The translations under genes were made by a program, and so were the position numbers. 5,342 nt of DNA, taken from positions 1-5,342 of the forward strand of contig JAFGMF010000087.1 in NCBI GenBank assembly GCA_016927675.1, in the 5' to 3' direction. Origin of the DNA: Candidatus Cloacimonadota bacterium (lineage in GTDB: Bacteria; Cloacimonadota; Cloacimonadia; Cloacimonadales; TCS61). This document shows positions 5,341 through 5,342 of this stretch, one piece after another. Each line of letters opens with the position of its first letter. The stretch's first letter is position 1. Below the pieces are notes generated by a model. The model was not told the DNA's origin. It made no database searches and worked only from the letters and a program-made list of their open reading frames with translations.

Positions 5341-5342
5341 AG

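Noticed and set aside
1..5342. CRISPR array, tRNA or rRNA gene, insertion sequence, toxin-antitoxin or defence system
   Set aside because: There are no regularly spaced repeats, no transposase or terminal inverted repeats, no tRNA-like cloverleaf and no nuclease or toxin domain in any supported gene.

Overview
No exotic system is obvious in this window. It reads as ordinary bacterial chromosome: AT-rich, tightly packed, with good Shine-Dalgarno (SD) sequences. The left edge is the C-terminus of ribosomal protein L17 (rplQ), normally the last gene of the S13/S11/S4/rpoA/L17 operon. A strong intrinsic terminator closes it. The aldo/keto reductase with two Cys-rich Fe-S motifs suggests an anaerobe or fermenter. 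The lipoprotein suggests a cell envelope with lipoprotein export, perhaps Gram-negative. Phylum cannot be fixed from this sequence; a lineage in or near the FCB group (for example Cloacimonadota-like) is only a guess.

Layout. Plus strand: rplQ 3' end (1-144), terminator (170-193), then mgtE, a CBS-domain Mg2+ channel/transporter (244-1593). Minus strand, read right to left: a possible 3' end of another gene and a 15-codon ORF with a strong SD (5195-5340); a two-helix membrane protein with a bacterial PH (bPH2/DUF304) domain (4566-5162); a ferredoxin-like aldo/keto reductase (3288-4439) joined by an ATGA overlap to a small lipoprotein (2878-3291); a six-helix LiaI/LiaF-TM-like membrane protein (2272-2763); a 56-residue zinc-ribbon membrane protein (1999-2169); and a hotdog acyl-CoA thioesterase (1590-1985). 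The thioesterase converges on mgtE, and the two stop codons overlap in TTAA.

How the genes relate. The only strong coupling visible is reductase-lipoprotein (4-base overlap), followed by zinc ribbon-thioesterase (13-base gap). The other minus-strand genes are co-directional with gaps of about 100-126 bases and no recognisable terminator between them, so a single long transcript is possible but not shown. Four of the seven proteins with full reading frames are membrane or envelope proteins (MgtE, PH protein, LiaF-like protein, zinc ribbon) and a fifth is a lipoprotein, but no shared pathway is evident.

Start sites matter here. For mgtE, the zinc-ribbon gene, the reductase and the PH gene, the longest reading frame begins at a GTG or TTG in or upstream of the SD. 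I moved each start to the downstream ATG that the SD serves. The structures most worth a second look are a 14-bp bulged inverted repeat inside the PH gene (4636-4678), a 24-bp near-perfect dyad with a second dyad beside it at the right edge (5289-5326), and the short ORF upstream of the PH gene.
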